Shown here: positions 1-5,638 of the stretch, piece by piece
Layout: every line of letters starts with the position of its first letter
Position numbering within the stretch: the stretch's first letter is position 1
NCBI GenBank assembly: GCA_938036745.1
Contig: CALHWG010000021.1
Coordinates: 1-8,354 of the forward strand
Direction of reading: 5' to 3'
Source of the DNA: an uncultured bacterium
GTDB lineage: Bacteria; Patescibacteriota; Saccharimonadia; Saccharimonadales; Saccharimonadaceae
DNA: 8,354 nt
The notes under the pieces: generated by a model
Database searches by the model: none
What the model was told of the DNA's origin: nothing
What the model saw: only the letters and a program-made list of their open reading frames with translations
Made by a program: the position numbers and the translations under genes

Positions 1-324
1 GAAGCGATTGGAGATAAGCAATTCGTTCAAGATTTATTAAACGGGATTATTGAAAGACAGGTTGAACTGGATACGAAACTTCAGCCAATGGCACCGGAAT
101 GGCCAATTTCACAGATTGCGCGAATTGACCGCAATGTTTTAAGGATGGGGCTTTATGAATTGCTTTATTCTCGAGAAACGGTTCCGCCAAAAGTGGCTAT
201 AAATGAAGCAGTTGAGCTTGCTAAAGCGTTTGGTTCCGATAATTCAAGTAAGTTTATTAACGGCGTATTAGGAACGGCGTATAAGCTTTTTGTGGAGGAA
301 CAAAATGGCGAACAAGAAGGTTGA
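1..324 (+). CDS. nusB: Transcription antitermination factor NusB, 3' part
   Basis: This is the C-terminal 107 residues of NusB. The frame is open from base 1, so the start lies upstream of the window. NusB binds the boxA element of rRNA leaders together with S10 (NusE) and promotes antitermination. The visible part matches the family's helical C-terminal half: [17 protein letters not shown], then [14 protein letters not shown] and the end motif SSKFINGVL. These correspond to the family consensus 'RxxRaiLRlaxYELLy', '[14 protein letters not shown]' and 'sxkFVNGVL'. The stop is TGA, and the last 20 bases overlap the next gene, which suggests translational coupling. About 30-40 N-terminal residues are probably missing. 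The family call is secure. Confidence 0.95.
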   Translation, partial: EAIGDKQFVQDLLNGIIERQVELDTKLQPMAPEWPISQIARIDRNVLRMGLYELLYSRETVPPKVAINEAVELAKAFGSDNSSKFINGVLGTAYKLFVEEQNGEQEG

Positions 325-802
325 ACATTTTCGAAAATATTTTCATAGAACACGCAGATCTTCAATTCAAGAAATTGTTCGTGAACCGACTGCTGGTGGC
401 GTAATTTTTCGTCGTAATCAAAAAAATGAGGTTGAAATTTTGCTGATTCAAGACTCGAAAGACCGCTGGACGATTCCGAAAGGTCATATCGAAGAAGGAG
501 AAACAGCTCAAGAAACTGCTAAGCGTGAAATTGGGGAAGAAGCGGGTCTTCATGATGTAAAAATTATTGGCTGGCTTGGCAAAATAAATTTTCGATATAG
601 GCGAATCGATAAACTTGTTTTAATGACAACTCAAGTTTTTTTAGTGAAAGCGCTTGGTGATACTGATGCAATTCAAAAAGAAGATTGGATGAATGGTATT
701 AGATGGTTTAGTTTTTCTGATGCGTTGGATGAGATTGAATATGAAGATATCGGTAAGCTAATTTTGCTTGCGATGAAAAAAATTAGACAGGAGAACTTAT
801 AA
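305..802 (+). CDS. NUDIX hydrolase (165 aa)
   Basis: This is a NUDIX pyrophosphohydrolase, an enzyme that cleaves nucleoside diphosphates linked to another group (X). The NUDIX box GX5EX7REUXEEXGU is complete at residues 60-82: G60, E66, R74-E75, E78-E79, G81. The metal-binding glutamates are all present. The lead-in '[13 protein letters not shown]' resembles the dinucleoside polyphosphate (Ap4A) and diphosphoinositol branch, but the substrate cannot be read from sequence. The first ~27 residues are basic ([11 protein letters not shown]) and lie before the domain. I chose ATG 305 because GGAGG sits at 294-298, six bases upstream; a TTG at 290 in the same frame lies before that site. The gene overlaps the end of nusB by 20 bases and shares TAATG with rnc. 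Length is normal for the family. Confidence 0.9.
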   Translation: MANKKVEHFRKYFHRTRRSSIQEIVREPTAGGVIFRRNQKNEVEILLIQDSKDRWTIPKGHIEEGETAQETAKREIGEEAGLHDVKIIGWLGKINFRYRRIDKLVLMTTQVFLVKALGDTDAIQKEDWMNGIRWFSFSDALDEIEYEDIGKLILLAMKKIRQENL

Positions 803-1518
803 TGAGTGGAATTTTATTGGCGCCCTATCATGAATGGGCGAAAGAGAAACTTGGTTATGATTTCGAAAATATTGATTTATTAGTGACAGCATTAACACAT
901 CGAAGCTATTTAAATGAACACAAAAAGTCGGCAAGCGAGCATAATGAACGACTTGAATTTTTGGGCGATGCAGTTTTAGAGCTTGTTACTACTGATTTTC
1001 TATTTTCGAACTATGATAAACCGGAGGGAATTTTAACAGCTTGGCGTTCGGCGTTAGTTAGAACTGAAAGTATTGGTGCGGCTGGCGAAAGACTCGGTTA
1101 TGAAAAACTAATTCGGATGAGCCGTGGTGAAAAACAAGGCTCTGCAAGGGCTCGCCAGCAGATTTTGGCAAATGCTTTCGAAGCAACTACGGGTGCTATT
1201 TATCTTGATAAGGGTTATGAAGCTGCAAAAAAATACATCACAGATAATATTTTGAGTACTCTGCCGCAAATTTTAGAGGAAGAATCTTGGCGTGATCCAA
1301 AGAGTTACCTACAAGAGATTTCACAAGCAAGAGATGGTTTTACTCCAATTTATAAAGTTCTTAAAGAGGATGGTCCAGATCACGATAAGAATTTCACTCT
1401 TGGTGTTTTTGTTGGTGATAAAAAAATGGGTGAAGGTGAAGGACCAAGTAAACAAACTGCTCAACAAGAAGCAGCTCGAGAGGCAATTCGAAAATATAAG
1501 AATAACGAAAAGAGATAA
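802..1518 (+). CDS. rnc: Ribonuclease III
   Basis: This is the Mg2+-dependent double-strand-specific endonuclease that processes 30S pre-rRNA and structured mRNAs. It has 238 residues, the usual length, with two domains. The N-terminal nuclease domain (about 1-158) carries the signature HNERLEFLGDAVL at 47-59, with E49, E52 and D56 at the first metal-binding positions. It also has the second motif ILANAFEATTGAIYLD at 121-136 with the catalytic E127. The C-terminal dsRNA-binding domain (about 165-235) runs from DPKSYLQE to the end helix QTAQQEAAREAIRKY. N124 sits where E. coli has Asp114; as I recall this is also seen in other lineages. ATG 802 overlaps the NUDIX stop (TAATG), with AGGAGA at 789-794. 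Clustering with nusB fits a shared role in rRNA synthesis and maturation. Confidence 0.97.
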   Translation: MSGILLAPYHEWAKEKLGYDFENIDLLVTALTHRSYLNEHKKSASEHNERLEFLGDAVLELVTTDFLFSNYDKPEGILTAWRSALVRTESIGAAGERLGYEKLIRMSRGEKQGSARARQQILANAFEATTGAIYLDKGYEAAKKYITDNILSTLPQILEEESWRDPKSYLQEISQARDGFTPIYKVLKEDGPDHDKNFTLGVFVGDKKMGEGEGPSKQTAQQEAAREAIRKYKNNEKR

Positions 1519-1521
1519 GTT

Positions 1522-2886
1522 GTGAATAATTTCGAAAGCAATTTTGGTAAAAATGAACTTCTTGATACGAGGGAGATTTTTAAAGAGTCGGAGCCGAAAA
1601 TCATTTCAACATTTACTCCAAAAAATGCAAATGAAGCAAAGTCTGAATTTCTTGAAAATGATAATCTTTCTCACCCAAATAATGAATATGAAAAGTTAAA
1701 TAGTAGTGAAATTGAAAATCTTTACCAAAATATTTCGAATGCAATTTTAGTGGTTGAAAACGATAATTCGCTTGGTGATATTGAGCGAGAAATGTATAAT
1801 AATCAACTCGAAACAAGAATTAAAACTGTTAAAATGCTTGAAGCGGCCTGTGATTTTCGAAAAGCTGAAAGTTTAGCAGACAAGCAAAAAGCTCAAGAAG
1901 AATTTATGAAAAACAATGTTGAGGTTTATGGCGAGCCAGACTTTGAAACATTCCATTCTCTACTTTCAGATAAAATTACAAAAATTGATGCTTTAAAGCT
2001 TGATGAAAAAGGTGAAAAAATCCGTTCAGAGTTTTATGAACTAATTAAAAAGGATGAAATTTTAAATCAAAACATAGAAAGATTTAAACCGAGTGATGAA
2101 GTTTTTCATAATTTTGGTGAGATTATTAAAGACTTATATTCAAAACAATTAGAACTTATTCCGGAAAAAGATAGCAATGAGAAATATTCAGCAAAGGAAA
2201 TTTTTGAGGTTTTCGAAAATATTTTGAAAGATTTTGAAAAAGATGGATTTTCGAAATTTAATGTTGAATGGAAAGACTCCGGTGCGATTGCAGTTTCAGC
2301 AAAAGATAAGAAGATTTTTATTCCTAAAAATCGAAAACCAGTTTCAAAAAAAGAGCTTGAAGGCTTGGTAGTGCATGAAATTGGAACACATTATATGCGC
2401 GCTCAAATGGGTGAAATCTACAATAACCAAGCTTTGAGAACTGGGCTTGATGGATATATGAATACTGAAGAGGGAGTTGCTCGTGCTATGGAAATGGCTG
2501 TAAAAGGTGATTATCAAGAAGCGGGCGTTCAGCATTATTTAACGGCAGGTTTTGCTTATTTTAATAATATGAGTTTTCGTAAAGCTTTCGAAACTAATTG
2601 GAGGATGGGTATTTTAGATGGCAAGAATAATTTTTCGGAAGAGAATATCGATAAGAAACGTCAGATTGCTTATCGAAATACGCAGAGGATTTTTCGTGGA
2701 ACTGATGAATTGCCTTGGTTTAAAGACTTAAGCTATTTTAACGGTGGTCAAGAAATTTGGAAATACATTGAAGAGAATATTGATTCGCCGACATTGATTG
2801 ATGATTTTTTGCTTGGCGGGAAGAATAATCTACATAATTTAGACCAGCAAAGGCAGATCTATGAACTTAAAGTTGGTAAGAAATAA
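1522..2886 (+). CDS. DUF1704/MATCAP-family metallopeptidase (QEGLA-motif protein)
   Basis: This 454-residue protein is probably a zinc metallopeptidase. Residues 285-290 read HEIGTH, the HExxxH motif of the DUF1704 family (PF08014), which includes the eukaryotic tubulin tyrosine carboxypeptidases (MATCAP). E317 in 'TEEGVA' (315-320) sits where the family has its QEGLA motif and third zinc ligand. The later family-like pieces RIFRG (389-393) and 'FKDLSYFNGG' (400-409) are also present. The N-terminal ~190 residues are acidic and mostly helical, with low-complexity runs of E, N and K, and I recognise nothing in them. There is no signal peptide, so the protein is likely cytosolic. It starts at GTG 1522, three bases after the rnc stop; the Shine-Dalgarno is weak (AAGAGA-like), but the next in-frame Met is residue 91. 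The substrate is unknown. Confidence 0.8.
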   Translation: MNNFESNFGKNELLDTREIFKESEPKIISTFTPKNANEAKSEFLENDNLSHPNNEYEKLNSSEIENLYQNISNAILVVENDNSLGDIEREMYNNQLETRIKTVKMLEAACDFRKAESLADKQKAQEEFMKNNVEVYGEPDFETFHSLLSDKITKIDALKLDEKGEKIRSEFYELIKKDEILNQNIERFKPSDEVFHNFGEIIKDLYSKQLELIPEKDSNEKYSAKEIFEVFENILKDFEKDGFSKFNVEWKDSGAIAVSAKDKKIFIPKNRKPVSKKELEGLVVHEIGTHYMRAQMGEIYNNQALRTGLDGYMNTEEGVARAMEMAVKGDYQEAGVQHYLTAGFAYFNNMSFRKAFETNWRMGILDGKNNFSEENIDKKRQIAYRNTQRIFRGTDELPWFKDLSYFNGGQEIWKYIEENIDSPTLIDDFLLGGKNNLHNLDQQRQIYELKVGKK

Positions 2887-2887
2887 T

Positions 2888-2916
2888 TTGACAAAAATTA
2901 GATAACGTGGTAAAAT
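2888..2916 (+). promoter_or_regulatory. Promoter of the rimB-like/rimK unit
   Basis: There is a perfect TTGACA -35 box at 2888-2893, a 17-base spacer and TAAAAT at 2911-2916. TG at 2908-2909 makes an extended -10. The -35 box begins one base after the stop of the preceding gene, and no terminator hairpin separates them, so read-through from the nusB operon is also possible. The expected transcript start is near 2923, giving a leader of about 39 bases. Confidence 0.8.
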
Positions 2917-2961
2917 TTAGGTAGTTTTAAATAATAAATTCAGCGAGGAGTGATTCTTTTT

Positions 2962-3408
2962 ATGGAAGAAAAAGTGATTTTTGGAACTTTTGAAGATGTG
3001 ACTTTTACTGGTGTTGCAGGAGAAAAAATCTCGGAAGTTAAAACTATCGCTAAAATTGATACAGGAGCTTTTTCAGGAGTCGTTCATGCTGAAAATATTT
3101 TCGAAAAGGATGGAGAATTAAGCTTTGACTTGTTAGGCGATAAAAAACTTCATTTTAAAACACGGAGTTTTAGATTTCGAACAGTTAAAAATACACACGG
3201 TGACTCAAAAACTCGATATTTAGTAAAATTTAAAATTTTAATTGAGGGAATAGAATTTGAAGCTTTATTCGGGTTAGATGATCGTTCTAAAATGAAATTT
3301 AAGATGTTGATCGGTCGAGCTTTTCTGATTAAAAATAATATTTTGGTCGACTCGCGCCGAAAAATTGATCTTGATGAAGAATGGAAATTAATGGGAGAAA
3401 AACAGTAA
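2962..3408 (+). CDS. RimB-like retropepsin-fold protease (PF05618, 'ATP-dependent zinc protease')
   Basis: This 148-residue protein belongs to the PF05618 family, usually annotated 'ATP-dependent zinc protease' but built like a retropepsin-type aspartic protease. It has the family core 'AKIDTGAFSGVVHA' (30-43) with D33-T34-G35, and the end motif 'GLDDRSKMKFKMLIGRAFL' (104-122), close to the family pattern DRSxMKxxxLIGRxFL. Homologues often sit beside rimK. In Pseudomonas the neighbour RimB is reported to act against RimK-added glutamates, so removal of glutamate tails is a reasonable but unproven role. I chose ATG 2962, preceded by GAGGAG at 2945-2950. The GTG at 2950 overlaps that site and would add only MILF. 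The stop overlaps the rimK start (TAATG), which points to coupled translation. Confidence 0.85.
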   Translation: MEEKVIFGTFEDVTFTGVAGEKISEVKTIAKIDTGAFSGVVHAENIFEKDGELSFDLLGDKKLHFKTRSFRFRTVKNTHGDSKTRYLVKFKILIEGIEFEALFGLDDRSKMKFKMLIGRAFLIKNNILVDSRRKIDLDEEWKLMGEKQ

Positions 3409-4325
3409 TGAGAATTGCAATTTTGTCGAATGGGCCAGGGAATTATTCGACGAAACGATTACGAGAAGAAGCAGAGAAACGTGGCCATGAGGTTGAGATA
3501 ATCGCTTACAAAAAATGCTATGTTTCGATTGATGAAAAAAATCCAAAAGTTATGTATGATGGTGAGAATATTGGCAAATTTGATGCCTTTATTCCGCGAA
3601 TTGCTAGCCATATGACTGAATATGGCACGTCCGTAGTTCGCCAACTAGAAACAGCTTATCCGCGAGCATTTTTTGTGAATCGTTCAATAGCAATCACACG
3701 TGCTCGTGATAAATTACGCTCAACTCAAATTATGGCAAAATATGGTGTTTCGATCCCTAAAACGGTGTTTTCTCGAAATTCGAACGATATTGATGACCTT
3801 TTGGAAGAAATTGGTGGAACGCCCGCAATTATCAAGCTTGCTCGCGGAACTCACGGAAATGGTGTAGTTTTGGCAGAAACTAAAAAAGCCGCAAAATCGG
3901 TGCTTCAAGCTTTCTATTTAACAAATTCAGACGGCACAAACGTTCTTTTGCAAGAGTTTATTAAAGAGTCGGCAGGAACAGATATTCGAGCCTTTGTGGT
4001 TGGTTCTCAAGTAGTGGCAAGTATGAAGCGGCAGAGTTTAGATGATGATTTTCGTTCGAATTTGCACAAAGGTGGATTGGGCGAGCCAATTAAGCTTACA
4101 CCTGAAGAAAAGCGAATGGCGGTTCGAGCAGCAAAAGCAATGGGCTTAACAGTTGCTGGCGTTGATTTAATGCGTTCGGCGCGTGGTCCGTTGGTTCTGG
4201 AGGTTAATGCGAGCCCAGGTTTTGGAATTGAGAAAGTCACATATCGCGATGTTGCGGGAAAAATCATCGATTATATCGAGCGAAATGCAAAACGCGGCAA
4301 TAAAAAAGATAAAATTGGAGCATAA
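3408..4325 (+). CDS. rimK: RimK-type ATP-grasp glutamate ligase
   Basis: This 305-residue protein is close to E. coli RimK over its full length. RimK is the ATP-dependent ligase that adds glutamates to the C-terminus of ribosomal protein S6 and can also make poly-alpha-glutamate. Shared stretches include MRIAILS (1-7), FDAFIPRI (58-65), ITRARDKLRS (96-105), VLAETKKAA (154-162), LQEFIKE (181-187), DFRSNLHKGG (214-223) and the metal-binding GPLVLEVNASPG (260-271), with E265 and N267 as ATP-grasp ligands. K143 in the strand 'AIIKLARGTHGNGV' is the nucleotide-binding lysine position. ATG 3408 overlaps the upstream stop, with GGGAGA at 3393-3398. An earlier in-frame ATG at 3381 lies inside the preceding gene and has no better site. 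The true acceptor protein in this organism is not shown by the sequence. Confidence 0.93.
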   Translation: MRIAILSNGPGNYSTKRLREEAEKRGHEVEIIAYKKCYVSIDEKNPKVMYDGENIGKFDAFIPRIASHMTEYGTSVVRQLETAYPRAFFVNRSIAITRARDKLRSTQIMAKYGVSIPKTVFSRNSNDIDDLLEEIGGTPAIIKLARGTHGNGVVLAETKKAAKSVLQAFYLTNSDGTNVLLQEFIKESAGTDIRAFVVGSQVVASMKRQSLDDDFRSNLHKGGLGEPIKLTPEEKRMAVRAAKAMGLTVAGVDLMRSARGPLVLEVNASPGFGIEKVTYRDVAGKIIDYIERNAKRGNKKDKIGA

Positions 4326-4327
4326 AG

Positions 4328-4353
4328 AAAAGCGCAATTTAGTTTGCGCTTTT
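4328..4353. terminator. Bidirectional terminator between rimK and the 119-aa gene
   Basis: A 10-bp perfect stem has arms AAAAGCGCAA (4328-4337) and TTGCGCTTTT (4344-4353) and a 6-base loop. T-rich arms follow on both strands: TTTT on plus, TTTTCTTT on minus. It lies two bases after the rimK stop. The stop codon of the convergent minus-strand gene (4339-4341) is inside the loop. Confidence 0.85.
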
Positions 4354-4698
4354 GAAATAAACTTTGATTTCGAATTTTTCACCTTTTCTTGAAAGTTTAA
4401 TATCCTTAAAATGAATATCATCCTTTTTCGAAATCTCTTCAAGGTTTAATTCTGCTTTTTTGGCTTCATTTTCGTTTGAGAACTCCAAAGTCGCAGAATT
4501 ATCTTCAACCTTTCGGAGAATTTCGGTTTTTAGCGAGCTTATTTCGTTTTCATGAAAATAGTTCACAATAGGGAAGATTGTAAAAAACCAAATTGCAGCA
4601 AGAAAAAGCAACCCAAAGAACATAAGTGCTATATATTCGCCACCATATCTTTGCCAATCGAGCTTTATCTCTTTCCATTTTTCTTTTGACACCTTCAT
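4339..4698 (-). CDS. Small single-pass membrane protein, unknown function (119 aa)
   Basis: I do not recognise this protein. A basic N-terminus (residues 1-20, with many K and R) is followed by one strongly hydrophobic segment at about 22-48 (from 'EYIALMFF' to 'IFPIVNYF'). A charged 70-residue tail follows, probably helix then strand, ending 'EKFEIKVYFKSAN'. By the positive-inside rule the N-terminus would be cytoplasmic and the tail outside. The start is well supported: GGAGG at 4705-4709 lies six bases upstream of the ATG, with a good promoter behind it. It is convergent with rimK and divergent from rpsP. Its layout (hydrophobic segment, helical stretch, short lysine-led strand at the end) resembles the 81-aa gene at 5269-5514, but I see no convincing sequence identity. 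Confidence 0.8.
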   Translation of the reverse strand: MKVSKEKWKEIKLDWQRYGGEYIALMFFGLLFLAAIWFFTIFPIVNYFHENEISSLKTEILRKVEDNSATLEFSNENEAKKAELNLEEISKKDDIHFKDIKLSRKGEKFEIKVYFKSAN

Positions 4699-4730
4699 TT
4701 TTTACCTCCAAATGTACTAAACATTCCAAA

Positions 4731-4759
4731 ATTATAACATGATTTTAATAAAAAGTCAA
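4731..4759 (-). promoter_or_regulatory. Promoter of the 119-aa membrane protein gene
   Basis: Read on the minus strand, TTGACT (4754-4759) is followed by a 17-base spacer and a perfect TATAAT (4731-4736), with TG just upstream giving an extended -10. The expected transcript start is near 4724 and the leader about 26 bases. It stands back to back with the rpsP promoter, the two -35 boxes being 16 bases apart. Confidence 0.8.
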
Positions 4760-4775
4760 TGTTTATAAATAGCTC

Positions 4776-4804
4776 TTGATTTTTTTTATAAAATTTGTTA
4801 AAAT
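4776..4804 (+). promoter_or_regulatory. Promoter of rpsP
   Basis: TTGATT (4776-4781), a 17-base spacer and TAAAAT (4799-4804), with TG at 4796-4797 as an extended -10. The expected start is near 4811, leaving a leader of about 33 bases. I see no S16-specific or riboswitch-like structure in that leader. Confidence 0.75.
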
Positions 4805-4843
4805 AGAAAAGCTATAAAAGTTAATAAAAGGGAAATAATCTAA

Positions 4844-5182
4844 ATGCTAGCAATCAGATTACAGCGATTAGGTCGCAAAGGTTATCCTGTTTATCGCGTA
4901 GCGGTTCAGGAAGCGCATCGGCATCCGTCGAGTGGGCGCGTAGTTAGCTATGTTGGTTCATATAACCCACATACAAAAGAAGCTAAAATCGAAAAAGAAT
5001 TGGCTGAAAAATATCTTTATAACGGCGCTCAGCCAACTCCACGAGTTGTAAAACTTTTGGAAGAAGCAGGAATTGAAATGCCAAAATGGGTTAAAAAACC
5101 TGCTCAAAAAACTCGTGCGATTAAAAACGCCGAAAAGCTTCGCCGCAACCAACCAAAAGAAGAAGTTGTCGAAGAAGCTTAG
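4844..5182 (+). CDS. rpsP: 30S ribosomal protein S16
   Basis: S16 is a small-subunit protein that binds 16S rRNA in the 5' domain and helps assembly. The first ~80 residues match the family: MLAIRLQRLGRKGYPVYRVAV (1-21), then a 'VSYVGSYNPH' segment (34-43) and 'AEKYLYNGAQPTPRVVKLLEEAGI' (54-77). At 112 residues it is longer than the ~80-90 of common S16 proteins because of a basic then acidic tail (about 80-112, ending KEEVVEEA). The Shine-Dalgarno is modest (AAGGGA at 4828-4833, ten bases upstream). It has its own promoter and terminator and is not followed by the usual rimM, trmD and rplS, so it is a single-gene unit here. Confidence 0.95.
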   Translation: MLAIRLQRLGRKGYPVYRVAVQEAHRHPSSGRVVSYVGSYNPHTKEAKIEKELAEKYLYNGAQPTPRVVKLLEEAGIEMPKWVKKPAQKTRAIKNAEKLRRNQPKEEVVEEA

Positions 5183-5188
5183 AACTAA

Positions 5189-5226
5189 AAAATCACTTTT
5201 CATTTCGAAAGGTGATTTTATTTTTT
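5189..5226 (+). terminator. Terminator of rpsP
   Basis: A 13-bp stem with one G-U pair has arms at 5189-5201 (AAAATCACTTTTC) and 5207-5219 (GAAAGGTGATTTT) with a 5-base loop. The sequence ATTTTTT follows. It begins seven bases after the rpsP stop. Confidence 0.88.
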
Positions 5227-5228
5227 CG

Positions 5229-5256
5229 AAAAAGAAAAGCCAGTTGTAAAACTGAC
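5229..5256 (-). terminator. Terminator of the 81-aa gene (minus strand)
   Basis: Read on the minus strand, GTCAGTT pairs with AACTGGC around the loop TTAC (7 bp with one G-U, spanning 5239-5256), followed by TTTTCTTTTTC. It lies 12 bases past the stop of the minus-strand gene at 5269. It is weaker than the adjacent rpsP terminator. Confidence 0.65.
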
Positions 5257-5268
5257 TTCCGAAATGAG

Positions 5269-5514
5269 TTATTCTGATAAAGAAATAATTATTTTTTTAT
5301 TATCTCCAGAATTTTTTATCTCATAGCTTAACTTTAATTTTTCAGCAGCTTCTATATAGCTAGCAATGTTGTTTTCAACTGCAATCTCCTTTTTCAATGA
5401 AACCGTTGATCTTCCTAATAAGAACGCTATAAACAATGTCGAAAAAAAGAAGGTGATAGTTAATATGCAACCTCCAAAGCCTTCATCATCTTTTGAGTGA
5501 TTATGATATGCCAT
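5269..5514 (-). CDS. Small single-pass membrane protein, unknown function (81 aa)
   Basis: I do not recognise this protein. The N-terminus is short, histidine-rich and acidic (MAYHNHSKDDEGFGG). A hydrophobic segment at about 16-34 (CILTITFFF to IAFLLG) follows, then a 47-residue polar tail that looks helical (LKKEIAVENNIASYIEAAEKL) and ends in a short strand (KKIIISLSE). The tail side after the membrane segment is basic (GRSTVSLKK), so it may face the cytoplasm. I chose the ATG at 5514 because GGAGG at 5522-5526 lies seven bases upstream. A longer frame from 5556 would start upstream of that site and of the predicted transcript start. It has its own consensus promoter and terminator and is divergent from glgP. 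Confidence 0.75.
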   Translation of the reverse strand: MAYHNHSKDDEGFGGCILTITFFFSTLFIAFLLGRSTVSLKKEIAVENNIASYIEAAEKLKLSYEIKNSGDNKKIIISLSE

Positions 5515-5544
5515 AAAAGTACCTCCGAATTTAGAATGCTTAAA

Positions 5545-5573
5545 ATTATACAACATTAAAAAATATTTGTCAA
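5545..5573 (-). promoter_or_regulatory. Consensus promoter of the 81-aa gene
   Basis: On the minus strand this is a perfect TTGACA (5568-5573), 17-base spacer and TATAAT (5545-5550), the best sigma-70-type match in the window. The transcript should start near 5538, giving a 24-base leader. Its -35 box is only four bases from the -35 box of the divergent glgP promoter. Confidence 0.88.
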
Positions 5574-5577
5574 TAAT

Positions 5578-5606
5578 TTGCGAAAAAATGTGAAGTTTGA
5601 TAAAAT
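5578..5606 (+). promoter_or_regulatory. Promoter of glgP
   Basis: TTGCGA (5578-5583), 17-base spacer, TAAAAT (5601-5606), with TG at 5598-5599 as an extended -10. The -35 box is weak. A start near 5613 leaves a leader of about 26 bases. This placement rules out the TTG at 5597 as a start codon for the phosphorylase. Confidence 0.65.
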
Positions 5607-5638
5607 ATAAACATAAGAATAATTTAAAAGGAAAAGTG

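Noticed and set aside
290..304. TTG at 290 as start of the NUDIX gene
   Set aside because: It precedes the GGAGG at 294-298, which is correctly spaced for ATG 305.
3381..3407. ATG at 3381 as start of rimK
   Set aside because: The ATG at 3408 aligns with the N-terminus of E. coli RimK (MKIAILS) and has a TAATG overlap with GGGAGA upstream.
4007..4442. Open frames on the minus strand (4007-4267, 4167-4442) and on the plus strand at 4183-4392
   Set aside because: They overlap rimK and the 119-aa gene out of frame, have no ribosome-binding site, and their translations show no domain. They are shadows of the real genes.
4699..4843. Possible riboswitch or small RNA in the rpsP/119-aa intergenic region
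   Set aside because: The 145 bases are AT-rich and are accounted for by two promoters, leaders and ribosome-binding sites; I see no stable conserved-looking fold.
5515..5556. Longer version of the 81-aa protein starting at 5556
   Set aside because: That start lies upstream of the predicted transcript start (near 5538) and next to the -10 box; GGAGG at 5522-5526 fits ATG 5514.
5597..5638. TTG at 5597 as start of the glucan phosphorylase (14 extra residues)
   Set aside because: The TTG lies inside the predicted extended -10 (5598-5606), upstream of the transcript start. AAAGGA at 5627-5632 points to GTG 5639.
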